Assembly: GCF_031624395.1 (NCBI RefSeq)
Contig: NZ_JAMQON010000005.1
Coordinates: 124,001-188,000 of the forward strand
Direction of reading: 5' to 3'
Length of the DNA stretch: 64,000 nucleotides
From: Halomicroarcula saliterrae
GTDB lineage: Archaea; Halobacteriota; Halobacteria; Halobacteriales; Haloarculaceae
The position numbers and the translations under genes were made by a program. The notes under the pieces were generated by a model. That model was not told where the DNA came from, did not search any database, and was given only the letters and a program-made list of their open reading frames with translations. Shown here one piece after another: positions 46,101-54,320 of this stretch (position 1 is the stretch's first letter; every line of letters starts with the position of its first letter).

Positions 46101-47408
46101 GACGTCAACTTCGTCCAGTCAGTCGCCAACATCCTCGCGAGCGCTATCGAGAGCCACGGTCACGAACGGGAACTGGTTCAGCAGCGTGCGGAACTCGCCG
46201 CACTGAACAACGTCAACCAGGTCGTCCAGGGGATCGCCGACGCGGTCATCGACCAGTCGACCCGCGATGAGATCGAAACGACCGTCTGCGAGCGCTTCGC
46301 GGCCGCCGATTCGTACTCGTTCGCCTGGATCGGCGACATCGATGCCGCCACGGAGACCGTCGATCTCCGGACGGAGGCGGGCGTCGAGGGGTACCTCGAC
46401 GACATCACTATCACCATCGACCCGGACGATGCACGGAGCAAGAACCCGACGGGACGGGCCTTCTACACTGGCGAAGTGCAGACGTCGCAGGAACTCTCAC
46501 CCGACGAGAGCTCCGACCGCTGCCACAGCGCTGCTGCAGCGTGTGACTTCCGGTCGTCGGCCGCGATCCCGATCGTCCACGAGAGCACTACCTATGGGGT
46601 GTTGAACGTATACGCCGAGCGCCCGAACGCGTTCGAAGGACGCGAACGCGACGTGGTCGTGCAACTCGGTGAAATCGTCGGTCACGCGATCGCCGCCCTC
46701 GAACGGAAACGCGCCCTGTTGAGCGACGAAGTCGTCGAACTGCAGTTCCAGATCCAGAACGTCTTCGAGTCGCTGGGCATCGACGGTTCGGAGACGGACC
46801 CCATCTACCTCGAACAGACGGTTCCGATCGCCGACGACGACTACATTTTCTTCGGGCGGACGACGCCGGGCGGTATCGATACCGTGGAGGCGATGGTCGA
46901 GGCGATTCCGTTCTACGAAAGCGTCACCTTCCGTGACCACGGTGACGAGACCTTGTTCGAACTTCGGGTCTCCGAACCGCCAGTCCTGTCCACCATCGCC
47001 TCCCTGGGCGGTTCCGTTCCCGAGGCTGTCATCGAAGACGGTGACTATCACCTGACGGTCCATCTCTCCCCGAGCGGGGACGTTCGGGAGGTAATCGAGA
47101 AGATGCACGAGGTATATCCAGATGTGAACCTTCTGAAGCGCCGCCAGCGATCGATCCACGACCAGGACGAACCCACGGTTCCCGAACTGATGACTGAGCT
47201 CACGCCACGGCAGCGTTCTGCGCTGGAAACTGCCTTTCACACCGGATTTTTCGAGTGGCCTCGCGATACCTCGGGCGAAGGAGTCGCATCGATACTCGAC
47301 GTTGCACCGCCGACGTTCCACCAGCATCTCCGGAAGGCCGAACGGAAGGTGTTCGAATCGGTGCTCTCGTCCACGACGTCGGCCTGCACGGCTCGGGACG
47401 AGCGATGA
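43164..47408 (+). CDS. Bacterioopsin-activator-type regulator with six PAS and two GAF domains
   Basis: 1414 residues from the ATG at 43164 (MASSSLTDALRETLALF). The ATG at 43134 lies inside an inverted repeat. Domains in order: an N-terminal winged helix (TTTEVADRLDLGRRSTYERL); six PAS units (for example VGVFVLDPEFEVVWINEA, GVYAVDENYRFTVVNEG); two GAF domains (about 840-1000 and 1015-1180); a BAT-type region; and the HTH_10 domain at the end (LTPRQRSALETAFHTGFFEW). It senses several small signals and binds DNA directly. No membrane segment or kinase domain. Unusually it has a DNA-binding-like domain at both ends. Confidence 0.93.
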   Translation: MASSSLTDALRETLALFEEAGVPRTTTEVADRLDLGRRSTYERLERLVDEGRLDTKIVGGNGRVWWRPPEDRDFAGPGWEGVAESLIDDVLDNADVGVFVLDPEFEVVWINEATERYFGVERERMVGRDTRTLVDECIAPVVEDSATFVDVVLSAYDDNTQTDRFECHVTPDDGSAERWLEHRSKPIESGAYAGGRIELYYDVTDRQREESAHRTDHKQFESLVDAVEEYAIFLLDPDGHVQTWNPGAAHIKGYDAEAIVGEHVSTFYTEADRTAGVPADNLAKAAEDGRTEDEGWRMCADGSRFWANVTTSAIRDDDGTLDGYVNVTRDMTGRREQERQLRRERDLTDRIVDTSPVGIMVLDSDGNHVRINERAKDVLGIPDSQTESYSPGDRTVYDADGALVSPDEHPAAWTLETGDPVFDWEAKVERPDGGHRWLSVNAAPVFDTNGDIERVITTGEDITRLKSQAQRLERQRDDLESELETIFERVDDGFFALNDDLRFTYANDHAVEFLERSPAELQGTYLWDALEKGPKAARALEEALETQQSTSFEAFYEHIGTWFEHHVYPSEEGLSVYFRDVTGRKERERRLEEYKTIVETVTDGVYAVDENYRFTVVNEGYTELVGYDRGELLGSHITTVVDEETLAVGEQRRKALIEGDDDTGSVELEIETAAGDRLTVESRYAVLPSRAEFEGTAGVVRDVTERKKRERQLEEYRRHFQTLIDNFPAGAVALVDQQLRYTTFAGTPEGGTDVTRADLEGALARDVLPPQIADIVIPRYEAALAGQRSEFEATIDGRSYQFHFVPVRDDDGDIFAATAMSQDITELKTRERELETRVRQQEVVTDLGQRALENRDLDALMTEAAELVAETLDNDYCKLLELDAGSEELLLRQGVGWDDGIVGEATVSVVEGDSQAAYTLASETPVRVEDLDTEPRFSGPDLLTSHDIRSGISTLIGPYDYPWGILGTHDTEPARFSDHDVNFVQSVANILASAIESHGHERELVQQRAELAALNNVNQVVQGIADAVIDQSTRDEIETTVCERFAAADSYSFAWIGDIDAATETVDLRTEAGVEGYLDDITITIDPDDARSKNPTGRAFYTGEVQTSQELSPDESSDRCHSAAAACDFRSSAAIPIVHESTTYGVLNVYAERPNAFEGRERDVVVQLGEIVGHAIAALERKRALLSDEVVELQFQIQNVFESLGIDGSETDPIYLEQTVPIADDDYIFFGRTTPGGIDTVEAMVEAIPFYESVTFRDHGDETLFELRVSEPPVLSTIASLGGSVPEAVIEDGDYHLTVHLSPSGDVREVIEKMHEVYPDVNLLKRRQRSIHDQDEPTVPELMTELTPRQRSALETAFHTGFFEWPRDTSGEGVASILDVAPPTFHQHLRKAERKVFESVLSSTTSACTARDER

Positions 47409-47522
47409 ACACGCCACCGTTCCCCGACGACTACGAGATCCTCCGCAACAAGACCGAGGCGACCTGTTCGTCAGTGGCGGATGACGACAGACGGCTCTCG
47501 GTCGGTACCCACGGCCTCTGCG

Positions 47523-48221
47523 TTAGCCCGGCAGTTGCCAGTCGATATGGAGCCTCCGGTCGCGAAAGGCCGGTTTCGAGACGACCTCGAAGGTCCGGTC
47601 GGCAGCAGCGTCGGTGACTGGGGCGGCGATCAGGAGGCGGGCGACATCGGCCCGTGAGACAGCTCCCCATAGTTTCGCCCCGGGTTCGGCGACGGTCACG
47701 TCGTCGGTCCGAGGGCCGTTCGTGAGTATCCCTGGCCTGAGAATCGTGTGTCGCAGCGGAGCCTCTCTGAGCGCTGCTTCGGTGGCTGCTTTGGCTCGCT
47801 GGATCGGACCGATAACCATGTCGAAGACCGTCGCAAGCACGCTCGCGTCCTCGGGACCGACGCCGATGGCCGATTCCATAGCGAAGGCGTCGACGTCAGC
47901 CGTGAGTGCGGCATCGAGGAGGTTCTGCGCGCCGACCCCGTCGACGTACGGACCGCCGGAGAGGACGTCCGTCGGTGCCGACCCGACAGTGCTGATAACC
48001 ACGTCAGCGCCGTCGACGGCGCTGTCCAGGTCGTCGGGGTCGAGCAAGTCGTCGACCACGACCTCGTCCGCCCCAACTCGCTGCAGTCGGGCTCGCTTCG
48101 CCGGCGAGCGAGTCAGCGCGCGGACGCGCACGTCCCGGGGGGCGAGCAATCGTAGCACGTTCTGTCCCGTGTCACCACTTGCTCCCGCGAGAAACACTGT
48201 GTCTACGTCACCGGAATCCAT
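47523..48221 (-). CDS. NAD(P)-binding Rossmann protein, atypical SDR/NmrA-like
   Basis: 232 residues from the ATG at 48221 (MDSGDVDTVFLAGASGDTGQNVL). GASGDTGQNV is the glycine motif GxxGxxG for NAD(P). VVVDDLLDPDDLDSAVDGADVVISTVG and HTILRPGILTNGP are typical of NmrA-like/atypical short-chain reductases used as redox sensors or epimerase-like enzymes. The catalytic YxxxK is not evident. Convergent with the multi-PAS regulator. Confidence 0.9.
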   Translation of the reverse strand: MDSGDVDTVFLAGASGDTGQNVLRLLAPRDVRVRALTRSPAKRARLQRVGADEVVVDDLLDPDDLDSAVDGADVVISTVGSAPTDVLSGGPYVDGVGAQNLLDAALTADVDAFAMESAIGVGPEDASVLATVFDMVIGPIQRAKAATEAALREAPLRHTILRPGILTNGPRTDDVTVAEPGAKLWGAVSRADVARLLIAAPVTDAAADRTFEVVSKPAFRDRRLHIDWQLPG

Positions 48222-48478
48222 ACCGGTACGTTCGAGTTTCAACGATTTGATTGGTCGGGTTCAGGTGGGCGCTAGAAGGGCGATGCGGTCAATCCGTTCG
48301 GCACCGATACATCGGCTACCGGGCACGAGACATCGCGGACGCCAGCCGGCTGTATCCGGCCGCTCGCCTCCGATCGTCTCGAACCCGAACCGCTCGAAGA
48401 ATCGGTCCGTCGGAGACGATTTCCTGCGGACAGCTATACGCTGTCTATTAGTGCTCTCTCCGGAAGTATCTAGCAAGT

Positions 48479-48961
48479 ATGTCGAGACAGGGACCCGGCT
48501 ACATTACTACTGAAACGGAGATGCTTGCCGACGTGGACCGGAAGCGAGACGCGGGCGAGATAACTGACGAAGCGGCCAGACAGTTCATCGAGCTTCACGA
48601 ATTCGCGAAAGAAATCGGTGACACAGTCGACGTGACCGGCGTGAAAAACGCCAGAATCAAACTCGTCGTCGAGGCTCATCAGGGAACCAGTGGCCGTAAC
48701 CCCGGTGTCTTCACAGCCAACGTAAACGGCGAGCTGAAGATATGGCCCGCGAAGATGCCCATCGACTACGGATATCTCGACCTCGTTCCGTGGGAGGAGG
48801 ACGCGTATCGCTCGTATGAACGGGCGTTTCAGTCGTTGTATGGACTACCGAGGGACACCGATCAAATACGGTTCGACGAATTCGCGGCGAAAGATCTGAC
48901 TGCTGCGTTTACCGATATCGTCGCGGACTTCGTCACTGCGTGCCGAACAGCCGAACACTGA
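48479..48961 (+). CDS. Hypothetical protein, 160 residues
   Basis: MSRQGPGYITTETEMLADVDRK followed by a helical N-terminal part, then a beta-rich centre (ARIKLVVEAHQGTSG, TANVNGELKIWPAKMP) and a helical end. Soluble, with no Cys motif. Codon use and acidity fit a native gene. A perfect 16-base palindrome directly follows the stop. Family unknown. Confidence 0.7.
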   Translation: MSRQGPGYITTETEMLADVDRKRDAGEITDEAARQFIELHEFAKEIGDTVDVTGVKNARIKLVVEAHQGTSGRNPGVFTANVNGELKIWPAKMPIDYGYLDLVPWEEDAYRSYERAFQSLYGLPRDTDQIRFDEFAAKDLTAAFTDIVADFVTACRTAEH

Positions 48962-48962
48962 A

Positions 48963-48978
48963 AGCCCCACGTGGGGCT
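48963..48978 (+). terminator. Hairpin after 48479-48961
   Basis: agccccac/gtggggct is a perfect 16-base palindrome beginning one base after the stop codon, followed by a T-containing stretch. Placement suggests a terminator or 3'-end-protecting hairpin. Confidence 0.45.
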
Positions 48979-49237
48979 GCTCGTTATTTCGGTGATGAAT
49001 TGATTGAGGGGCCACCAGTGCGAAAGTACAGCAGCCCACTAACGAGAACCAGCAAAGACCACCGACAGCTCCTTCCAGCCACCGAGAAGGAACGTCGGGC
49101 CACACACCGATGTCAGTCAGCGGCTTCGAGTTCGCTCTCGCCGAGCGAGTGGAGCGACATCAGTCACGGCCGAGTAGCGCGTTCGGTTAGATAGAGGGAC
49201 AGAATCCACACCGAGGGCAGTAGCTGGCCACGTCACC

Positions 49238-49690
49238 TCAGTTGCGATTGTTGGCATCCCAGCAGTCCCGACAGACATACGGAAGGTCGGCAGACTCGAG
49301 TGGAGTCAGTATCGACCTCACGGGCGTCTCTTCGCGGCACTGGCCGCATTCGATGGGTGCCGGGGGCTCGTAGTCATCTGGCGCCCACCACGGTACTTCC
49401 GCAGTCGCTGAATCGAGAACCCAGGCCGGGATCGGTGATTCGTCGGCGAGTATCGTCTTCCCGAAGGCTTTCATTCCGTCTTCCGTGGTCCGGAGATGGC
49501 CGGATAGAAAGCCGAAGTATTCGATTCGATATCTGTTGGCAGACGTCTTCGAGACGGTGATTGAATCGACGCCCTCGTCAAGCATACGTGGTATCGGCTG
49601 CAGTGAGGATAGCGAAACTGCGTCCGCTGTCTCGGAAAATGTCACGTCGTCTCCTGTCGAGAGTATCTCTCGGTCAGGAATACCGAACAT
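49238..49690 (-). CDS. Zinc-ribbon-like protein, 150 residues
   Basis: Start at the ATG at 49690 (MFGIPDREILSTGDD): a TATA-like tttata lies about 25 bases before it, giving a leaderless transcript. Longer starts at 49759 or 49801 would cross that promoter. The C-terminus has CGQC and CRDC pairs about 25 residues apart, a four-Cys zinc site (ECGQCREET...YVCRDCWDA). The N-terminal part is a mixed fold. Function unknown. Confidence 0.7.
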   Translation of the reverse strand: MFGIPDREILSTGDDVTFSETADAVSLSSLQPIPRMLDEGVDSITVSKTSANRYRIEYFGFLSGHLRTTEDGMKAFGKTILADESPIPAWVLDSATAEVPWWAPDDYEPPAPIECGQCREETPVRSILTPLESADLPYVCRDCWDANNRN

Positions 49691-50122
49691 CACATCGCGA
49701 TTGGACCGGTGTCTGTATAAATTGATAGGCTGGTCGTCCCAGGATAATCTGTGCAGCATCGTTGATGCGGTTCTCCGCGGTGGGCCGTGCCTATACGCCA
49801 CAGGGGCCCCTCTCTCCTTTGGCGCCAGACTCCAGCCGCTGGCGCTGTGATTCGGGGCGCGCTCTGGTCACGCTACGGCGGCTCGCAGCCGCGTCGGGCG
49901 CCATCTGGATTGTTCTCGGGTTCTGGTCCGGGGCTTTACCAGTGCTCACCCGTGCCATGGCTCCTCGACGTCGACTGGCGTTCGCTGGTTTCGACGGGGT
50001 AAACCTGTTCCTCGCGAATCGGGACGTGCTGCCATGTTGCCACTCCGCTACTTCGAGTAGTCTGCTTCGCAGTGGACTCGCTCCAACCCATTATATAACC
50101 CTACGGCCGCTGAATCGATGGC
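49691..50122. other. Gene-free stretch with promoter for the HEPN-like gene
   Basis: A plus-strand frame with a hydrophobic run (about 49890-49940) has no start or family features and was not accepted. A TATA-like ttatataa at 50091-50098 belongs to the gene at 50123. Confidence 0.5.
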
Positions 50123-50647
50123 ATGCCGACGTACTCTACATCGGACGAATTTAGCGACACCTCGAACGGGGAAGCGATTCGTCGGGAATGGATAACGGCC
50201 AACAGTCCCGATGTGCGAGCCGCTACGATGTCGACGATGGAGATGATTCCGGAAGCCCAAGAGACGTTCGTCGACGGCTATTTTATCGGCTCTTTCGCCG
50301 TTGCAACTGCCGCCATCGAACAGATACTCCACGAAAACATCCCGGAAAATACCAGCGACCGCCCCTGGTCGTTGTACAACATCGCTACCCAAGCCCACGG
50401 AGAGGGTGTCATCACGGACGAATTGCTAACAGATCTGTTGGAGATTAACGAACTGCGGCGGTCCAAGTTGCATTACCGCGGCGAAAACGGTCCGAACAGG
50501 ATGGAGGGTCATATAGTGGAACGGATGACCGAACAGGACAGGTCGCCACAAGATATCCGAGGAGAACACGCGAAGTCGGCCCTTCGGGCGCTCTGGGACG
50601 TCTGGGAAGTCGCTGCGGTCGATATCGACCCCGAGAAACTGCCGTAG
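50123..50647 (+). CDS. HEPN-like helical protein, 174 residues
   Basis: Mostly helical. In the C-terminal half NELRRSKLHYRGE contains the R-x4-H spacing of HEPN ribonuclease/toxin domains, preceded by a conserved-looking Glu/Asn helix (LLTDLLEINEL). HEPN proteins act as RNases or binding partners in defence and toxin-antitoxin systems. No nucleotidyltransferase partner lies beside it. A TATA box about 25 bases before the ATG indicates a leaderless transcript. The HEPN call rests on one motif and should be checked by structure. Confidence 0.65.
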   Translation: MPTYSTSDEFSDTSNGEAIRREWITANSPDVRAATMSTMEMIPEAQETFVDGYFIGSFAVATAAIEQILHENIPENTSDRPWSLYNIATQAHGEGVITDELLTDLLEINELRRSKLHYRGENGPNRMEGHIVERMTEQDRSPQDIRGEHAKSALRALWDVWEVAAVDIDPEKLP

Positions 50648-51315
50648 TTACTTCGCGATTCCCGGGCCTAGAGGCAGCGACGCGAGTTCAGTCCCTGAGC
50701 GGTCTGGTGCCTTCCGCCGGCTGTTCGCCGACGAGAGCGAGTAACACACGCGTGGGTCGAGGTAGCAGGCTTCTTTGTTGCGATGGCGCCGGTGACGGTC
50801 GGCTCGGCCGTGACAGGTGACCTCGTGGGTTCGTCTGGACCACTTCCGGGACACGCCTCGTAACCGCTACAAGGTCCGGGCGTGGGCAGCGCCCGGACGG
50901 GATAGCGCTGGGCGCGGCCCCAGCAACTGGAAGGGGGCGGAACGAAACTCGCGGGGACCGCTGCCCAGCCGTATCGAGTGGTCACTGTCGGCATACGCTT
51001 TGTGGTGGTCGCCACTGGCAGCTGTGCGACTGCGGACTCTCTCTGACTCGTCGAGGCCGCTCTCGGAGCGTCGTGCGGTCCGACTCCGGCGTCGCGTCGC
51101 CGCTGTCGCCCCGTCACGCTAGTGAGGAGAGACAGTGTAGTAAAGAGCGGCGGTGGCGCGCTGGTTCAGATGTCTAACGCGCTGGAAGGTCTCCTCGGCC
51201 TGAGTCCCGGGCCGGGAAAATATCCGCACGTAGCCGTCTCGACGGTGTCGTAGAACCCGCATACCTGTCCGTCAGTGTCGTTCGGAACGCTCGATACAGC
51301 GGTCGCAGTGGGCGG
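50648..51315. other. Gene-free GC-rich stretch
   Basis: 668 bases in which no gene could be supported on either strand. Long frames exist only because of high GC and are Arg/Pro-rich, not acidic. Possibly decayed accessory DNA. Confidence 0.5.
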
Positions 51316-51663
51316 TTAGACAGCCGGCAGCAGGACGAATCGGACGACCCACAGGGTCGTCATTCCGGCCCCGATCGTCGTGAGAACGTTCTCCGTCCGC
51401 CAGGCAACGCCTGCAGCGACGATACCAGCAGCGAGTTTATCCACAGCGACGCCGCCAGTCCCCGGCTCGAGCGTGACAAACGAGGGAACCACGAGCGCGG
51501 CTAGAACAGCGGCCGGAACGAATCGGAGTCCGCGTTGTATCTGTGGCGGAATCTCGTCGAGATACCCGAAGAGACCGATGAACGACATCCTGATGAGGAA
51601 CGTCAGAACGCCGATTACAAAGATGAGGCCCCAGATAACGGGTCCGGAGTAACTAGTCGCCAT
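51316..51663 (-). CDS. azlD: AzlD-type branched-chain amino acid export subunit
   Basis: 115 residues from the ATG at 51663, where AzlD similarity begins (MATSYSGPVIWGLIFVIGV). Four hydrophobic helices and the family segment RFVPAAVLAALVVPS. AzlD is the small partner of AzlC in branched-chain amino acid and azaleucine export. The gene overlaps azlC by 11 bases, so the pair is translated together. Confidence 0.9.
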   Translation of the reverse strand: MATSYSGPVIWGLIFVIGVLTFLIRMSFIGLFGYLDEIPPQIQRGLRFVPAAVLAALVVPSFVTLEPGTGGVAVDKLAAGIVAAGVAWRTENVLTTIGAGMTTLWVVRFVLLPAV

Positions 51664-52348
51664 TCGAGGAACCCTCCGTGGCGGTCTCTGTGAGAAGACC
51701 GGCCAAAACACCGACTGACGCACCGACGAGCAGGCCCAGATTTAGCGGTAGTCCAGCAGTCACCACCGCGACTGTTCCACCGAGTATGCCAGCGATGGTT
51801 GTTGGGCCGTCCTCCATCGCTGGAACCAGCAGAGCCAGAAAGACCAGCGGTACGGCGAACTCGAGACCCAGTGATTCGGGAACGCTCGTCCCGAGCACGA
51901 CGCCAGCGATAGTCGTCAGCTGCCAGACGACCCACAGTGTCGCTGCAACACCGAAATAATAGGCTACGGAACGGGCCGAATCATCAGTCCGGTAGCGGGC
52001 GATAGCGAGCGCGTACGCCTGGTCCGTCAGGAGGTACGCGACTGCGGCCTTCGTTCGGCTCGACAGCCTCTGGAAATGGGGGGCGATCGACGCCGAGTAC
52101 ATCAGCATGCGGAGGTTGATGACGAGGGCGGTCACGACGATGATCGCAAGTGGCGCATCCCGACCGATGAGATCCAGTGCAGCGAGCTGGGCAGCCCCGG
52201 CGAACACGATAGTAGACAGTCCCACTGCCTCCGGGAGCCCGAGGCCCGCGTTCACGGTGGCGATGCCGGCGATGAAACCAAAGGGGATGATTCCAAGCAG
52301 AAGTGGGACGACATCTCTGACACCCTGCCGGAACTCAGAACGGTCCAT
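51653..52348 (-). CDS. azlC: AzlC-type branched-chain amino acid export permease
   Basis: 231 residues with about six to seven helices. PFGFIAGIATVNAGLGLPEA and VFAGAAQLAALDLIG are family signatures, followed by NLRMLMYSASIAPHF and LTDQAYALAIARY. It works with the overlapping azlD product. Export of branched-chain amino acids is the known role of the family. The substrate here is inferred. Confidence 0.93.
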   Translation of the reverse strand: MDRSEFRQGVRDVVPLLLGIIPFGFIAGIATVNAGLGLPEAVGLSTIVFAGAAQLAALDLIGRDAPLAIIVVTALVINLRMLMYSASIAPHFQRLSSRTKAAVAYLLTDQAYALAIARYRTDDSARSVAYYFGVAATLWVVWQLTTIAGVVLGTSVPESLGLEFAVPLVFLALLVPAMEDGPTTIAGILGGTVAVVTAGLPLNLGLLVGASVGVLAGLLTETATEGSSNGD

Positions 52349-52702
52349 ACAGGGTCGTTGCTAGCCGTGTGTTTACAAGTAGTCATCGAGAGCGCCACAG
52401 AACTCACAGCTATCATCCGGAACGCGCTGAAAGCCACACGTGTCAATCTATAAGAACTTTAGGTTTGTACATGGTATGCACACGTCACCGGACAGAGTGT
52501 TGCCGTGGGACGGTATTTGCACGCCCAGCGGAGGAATCCACGTCTTGAGCCCGGAATTGCCTGTCTCCTGGCGATGGACACCGCCACAGTTCGAGGCGGC
52601 AACGAACAACCCATCATCGGTGTCGAGTACACACTCACCCGGGCTACTCGCCGTCTTCGCGTTCGACATCATCACCGTCGACGCGGCCGAGACGACAGAC
52701 CG
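52349..52702. other. Gene-free stretch between azlC and the PhoU-like gene
   Basis: A TATA-like ctataag at 52448-52454 precedes small frames (ATGs at 52471 and 52476) without recognisable features. No gene is supported. Confidence 0.45.
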
Positions 52703-53749
52703 TCACGTCTCTTCTGTCGAAGCGGTCATGTCGGACCGGTAGGCGAAGCGAGTGGCGACATCGAGGCTGTCGGCGACGTGAACGCCACTCTTCTCGAAGT
52801 TCGTGAGCACCCGCTGCAGAGAGAGGAGCGGAGCCGGCCGAGTCGTCTCTATCCGCTCTTGAGTGTCGGCGATGGCGGCGTCGAGCGTGTCGACCAGTCG
52901 ATCGCCGTCGGCGGCTACGTCGATAGTGGGAGCCGTCACCGCCTGTTGTGTGGCACGCGCGAATCGGTCCAGAGCCTCCGTGACCTCGTCTAGATGAGCG
53001 CGCATCTCCCCATCGAGGTCGAACCCGTCCGATTCGAGCACCAGTGACGCGACCGTTCGATTCGCTCTGGCCATCAGCTTGACGTCCTGGGCGACCGACC
53101 GATACCCGATCAGCGGGAATCCGGTCTCGAAGCCCACAGTACGATTGAGACGCGGGTCTCGGTACGTCGCGAAGACGATTCTGAGCAGGAGATAGAACAG
53201 CTTCGTCACCTGGTCCTGCCGTCGCAACGCCCGCCGAGCGGCATCCAGCTCGTCGGTCAGCAGCGCCTCGACGGTTTCGGTCCGCATCACCGATTCGGTT
53301 TGCCAGAGCTGCTTCATCAGGGTCGGAAGCTCGAAGTCAGCGGGGTCCACCGAGCACCTCACGATGGCCGAATCAGTGCTCTCGTTCACGATACCGAATC
53401 CCAGGAGTTGCCGTTCTATTTCGGTGATAGTCTCGTGGACCGCTGGCTCTAACGGCCCATCGCTCTCTATGTGGACGAACTGTCGGCCGAGCACGTACTG
53501 TCCGAGTACCGCTCGACGTATCGACGCCGGAGAGTGCGAGCTAGCGTCTATCGTCATCTCGGTCCCGGCCTTGTGCATGTCATCGGGGGTAACCAGTAAC
53601 GACCCATCGCTTTCGTCGTGTTGCACGACGAGTTGACGCCCCTTCGCGAGATTCTGCTCCCGAACCCACTGCGCGGGAAGCGTCATTGCGAGCGTCGACG
53701 AACCCAGCTGCTGGATTTTCCGTTTCGTCCGAAAGTCGTCCCCGTTCAC
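52703..53749 (-). CDS. AbrB-PhoU fusion regulator
   Basis: 348 residues. The N-terminus (TKRKIQQLGSSTLAMTLPAQWVREQ) is a SpoVT/AbrB swapped-hairpin DNA-binding domain. The rest is two PhoU-like helical bundles (MKQLWQTESVMRTETVEALL; VAQDVKLMARANRTVASL). Haloarchaeal AbrB-PhoU proteins are linked to phosphate or related transport control. No pst genes are nearby, so the target is not evident. Confidence 0.9.
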   Translation of the reverse strand: MNGDDFRTKRKIQQLGSSTLAMTLPAQWVREQNLAKGRQLVVQHDESDGSLLVTPDDMHKAGTEMTIDASSHSPASIRRAVLGQYVLGRQFVHIESDGPLEPAVHETITEIERQLLGFGIVNESTDSAIVRCSVDPADFELPTLMKQLWQTESVMRTETVEALLTDELDAARRALRRQDQVTKLFYLLLRIVFATYRDPRLNRTVGFETGFPLIGYRSVAQDVKLMARANRTVASLVLESDGFDLDGEMRAHLDEVTEALDRFARATQQAVTAPTIDVAADGDRLVDTLDAAIADTQERIETTRPAPLLSLQRVLTNFEKSGVHVADSLDVATRFAYRSDMTASTEET

Positions 53750-54320
53750 GAGACACCACCTGGCTGACTACGGAGCGTGTTCGATACCCTCCTCGGACGG
53801 ACGCGACCGTGTGGGCTCCGGCGATAGACCGGGTATCCCACTCGGGACGGGGTCTCAGTTATCTGTGGTACCGCAGTAGCCGGTACGGCCGTCGTCCCGG
53901 AGGTCGGCTGTGGAAGGCGTCCCCGATACTGGCCACGCCACTGACCGAACGCCGATGAAAGATTCGGCTGGTCGACCGACGGCTTCTCTCCGGGGCGAAA
54001 TCCCTCGACTGTTGGCCCGAAACGTTGCAAATCCTGACGCACGTGCAAAAATTGAATATCACCGAATATATCGTCTTTGGAACGTACAATACTCATACAA
54101 AACCTCTAGAAGTTGAACGAATAAATGGAAATAAAGATAATAACTCAACATTGTAACTTCAACCGTGCCCGAGAGGCTCAAGCACGACCGGAGAAGCCCT
54201 ATCTCTAAGAGGACGATTATATCCCTAAAAACGCCAAGAGATATACCTCGGTGTCGTATTTCAACCCATTAAAATAAACAAAGAGCTAATTAACGGGCAA
54301 TTGCTGGATGCTTCTGGTGC
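53750..54320. promoter_or_regulatory. Long gene-free region ending in the promoter of the ABC importer operon
   Basis: The first 330 bases are GC-rich and the last 240 very AT-rich. TATA-like ttaaaataaa (about 54267-54276) and taattaa (54287-54293) precede the ATG at 54321. No gene is seen. The size and composition suggest a regulated promoter region. Confidence 0.5.

Noticed and set aside
47405-47617. Short frame starting at the stop of the multi-PAS regulator (ATGA overlap)
   Set aside because: Its second half is antisense to the NAD(P)-binding gene and becomes Arg-rich. The first 35 codons look acidic but are too little to call.
53859-54116. Small frames on both strands before the ABC importer operon
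   Set aside because: Short, rich in Arg and Ser, mutually overlapping, and without a start signal or family features.
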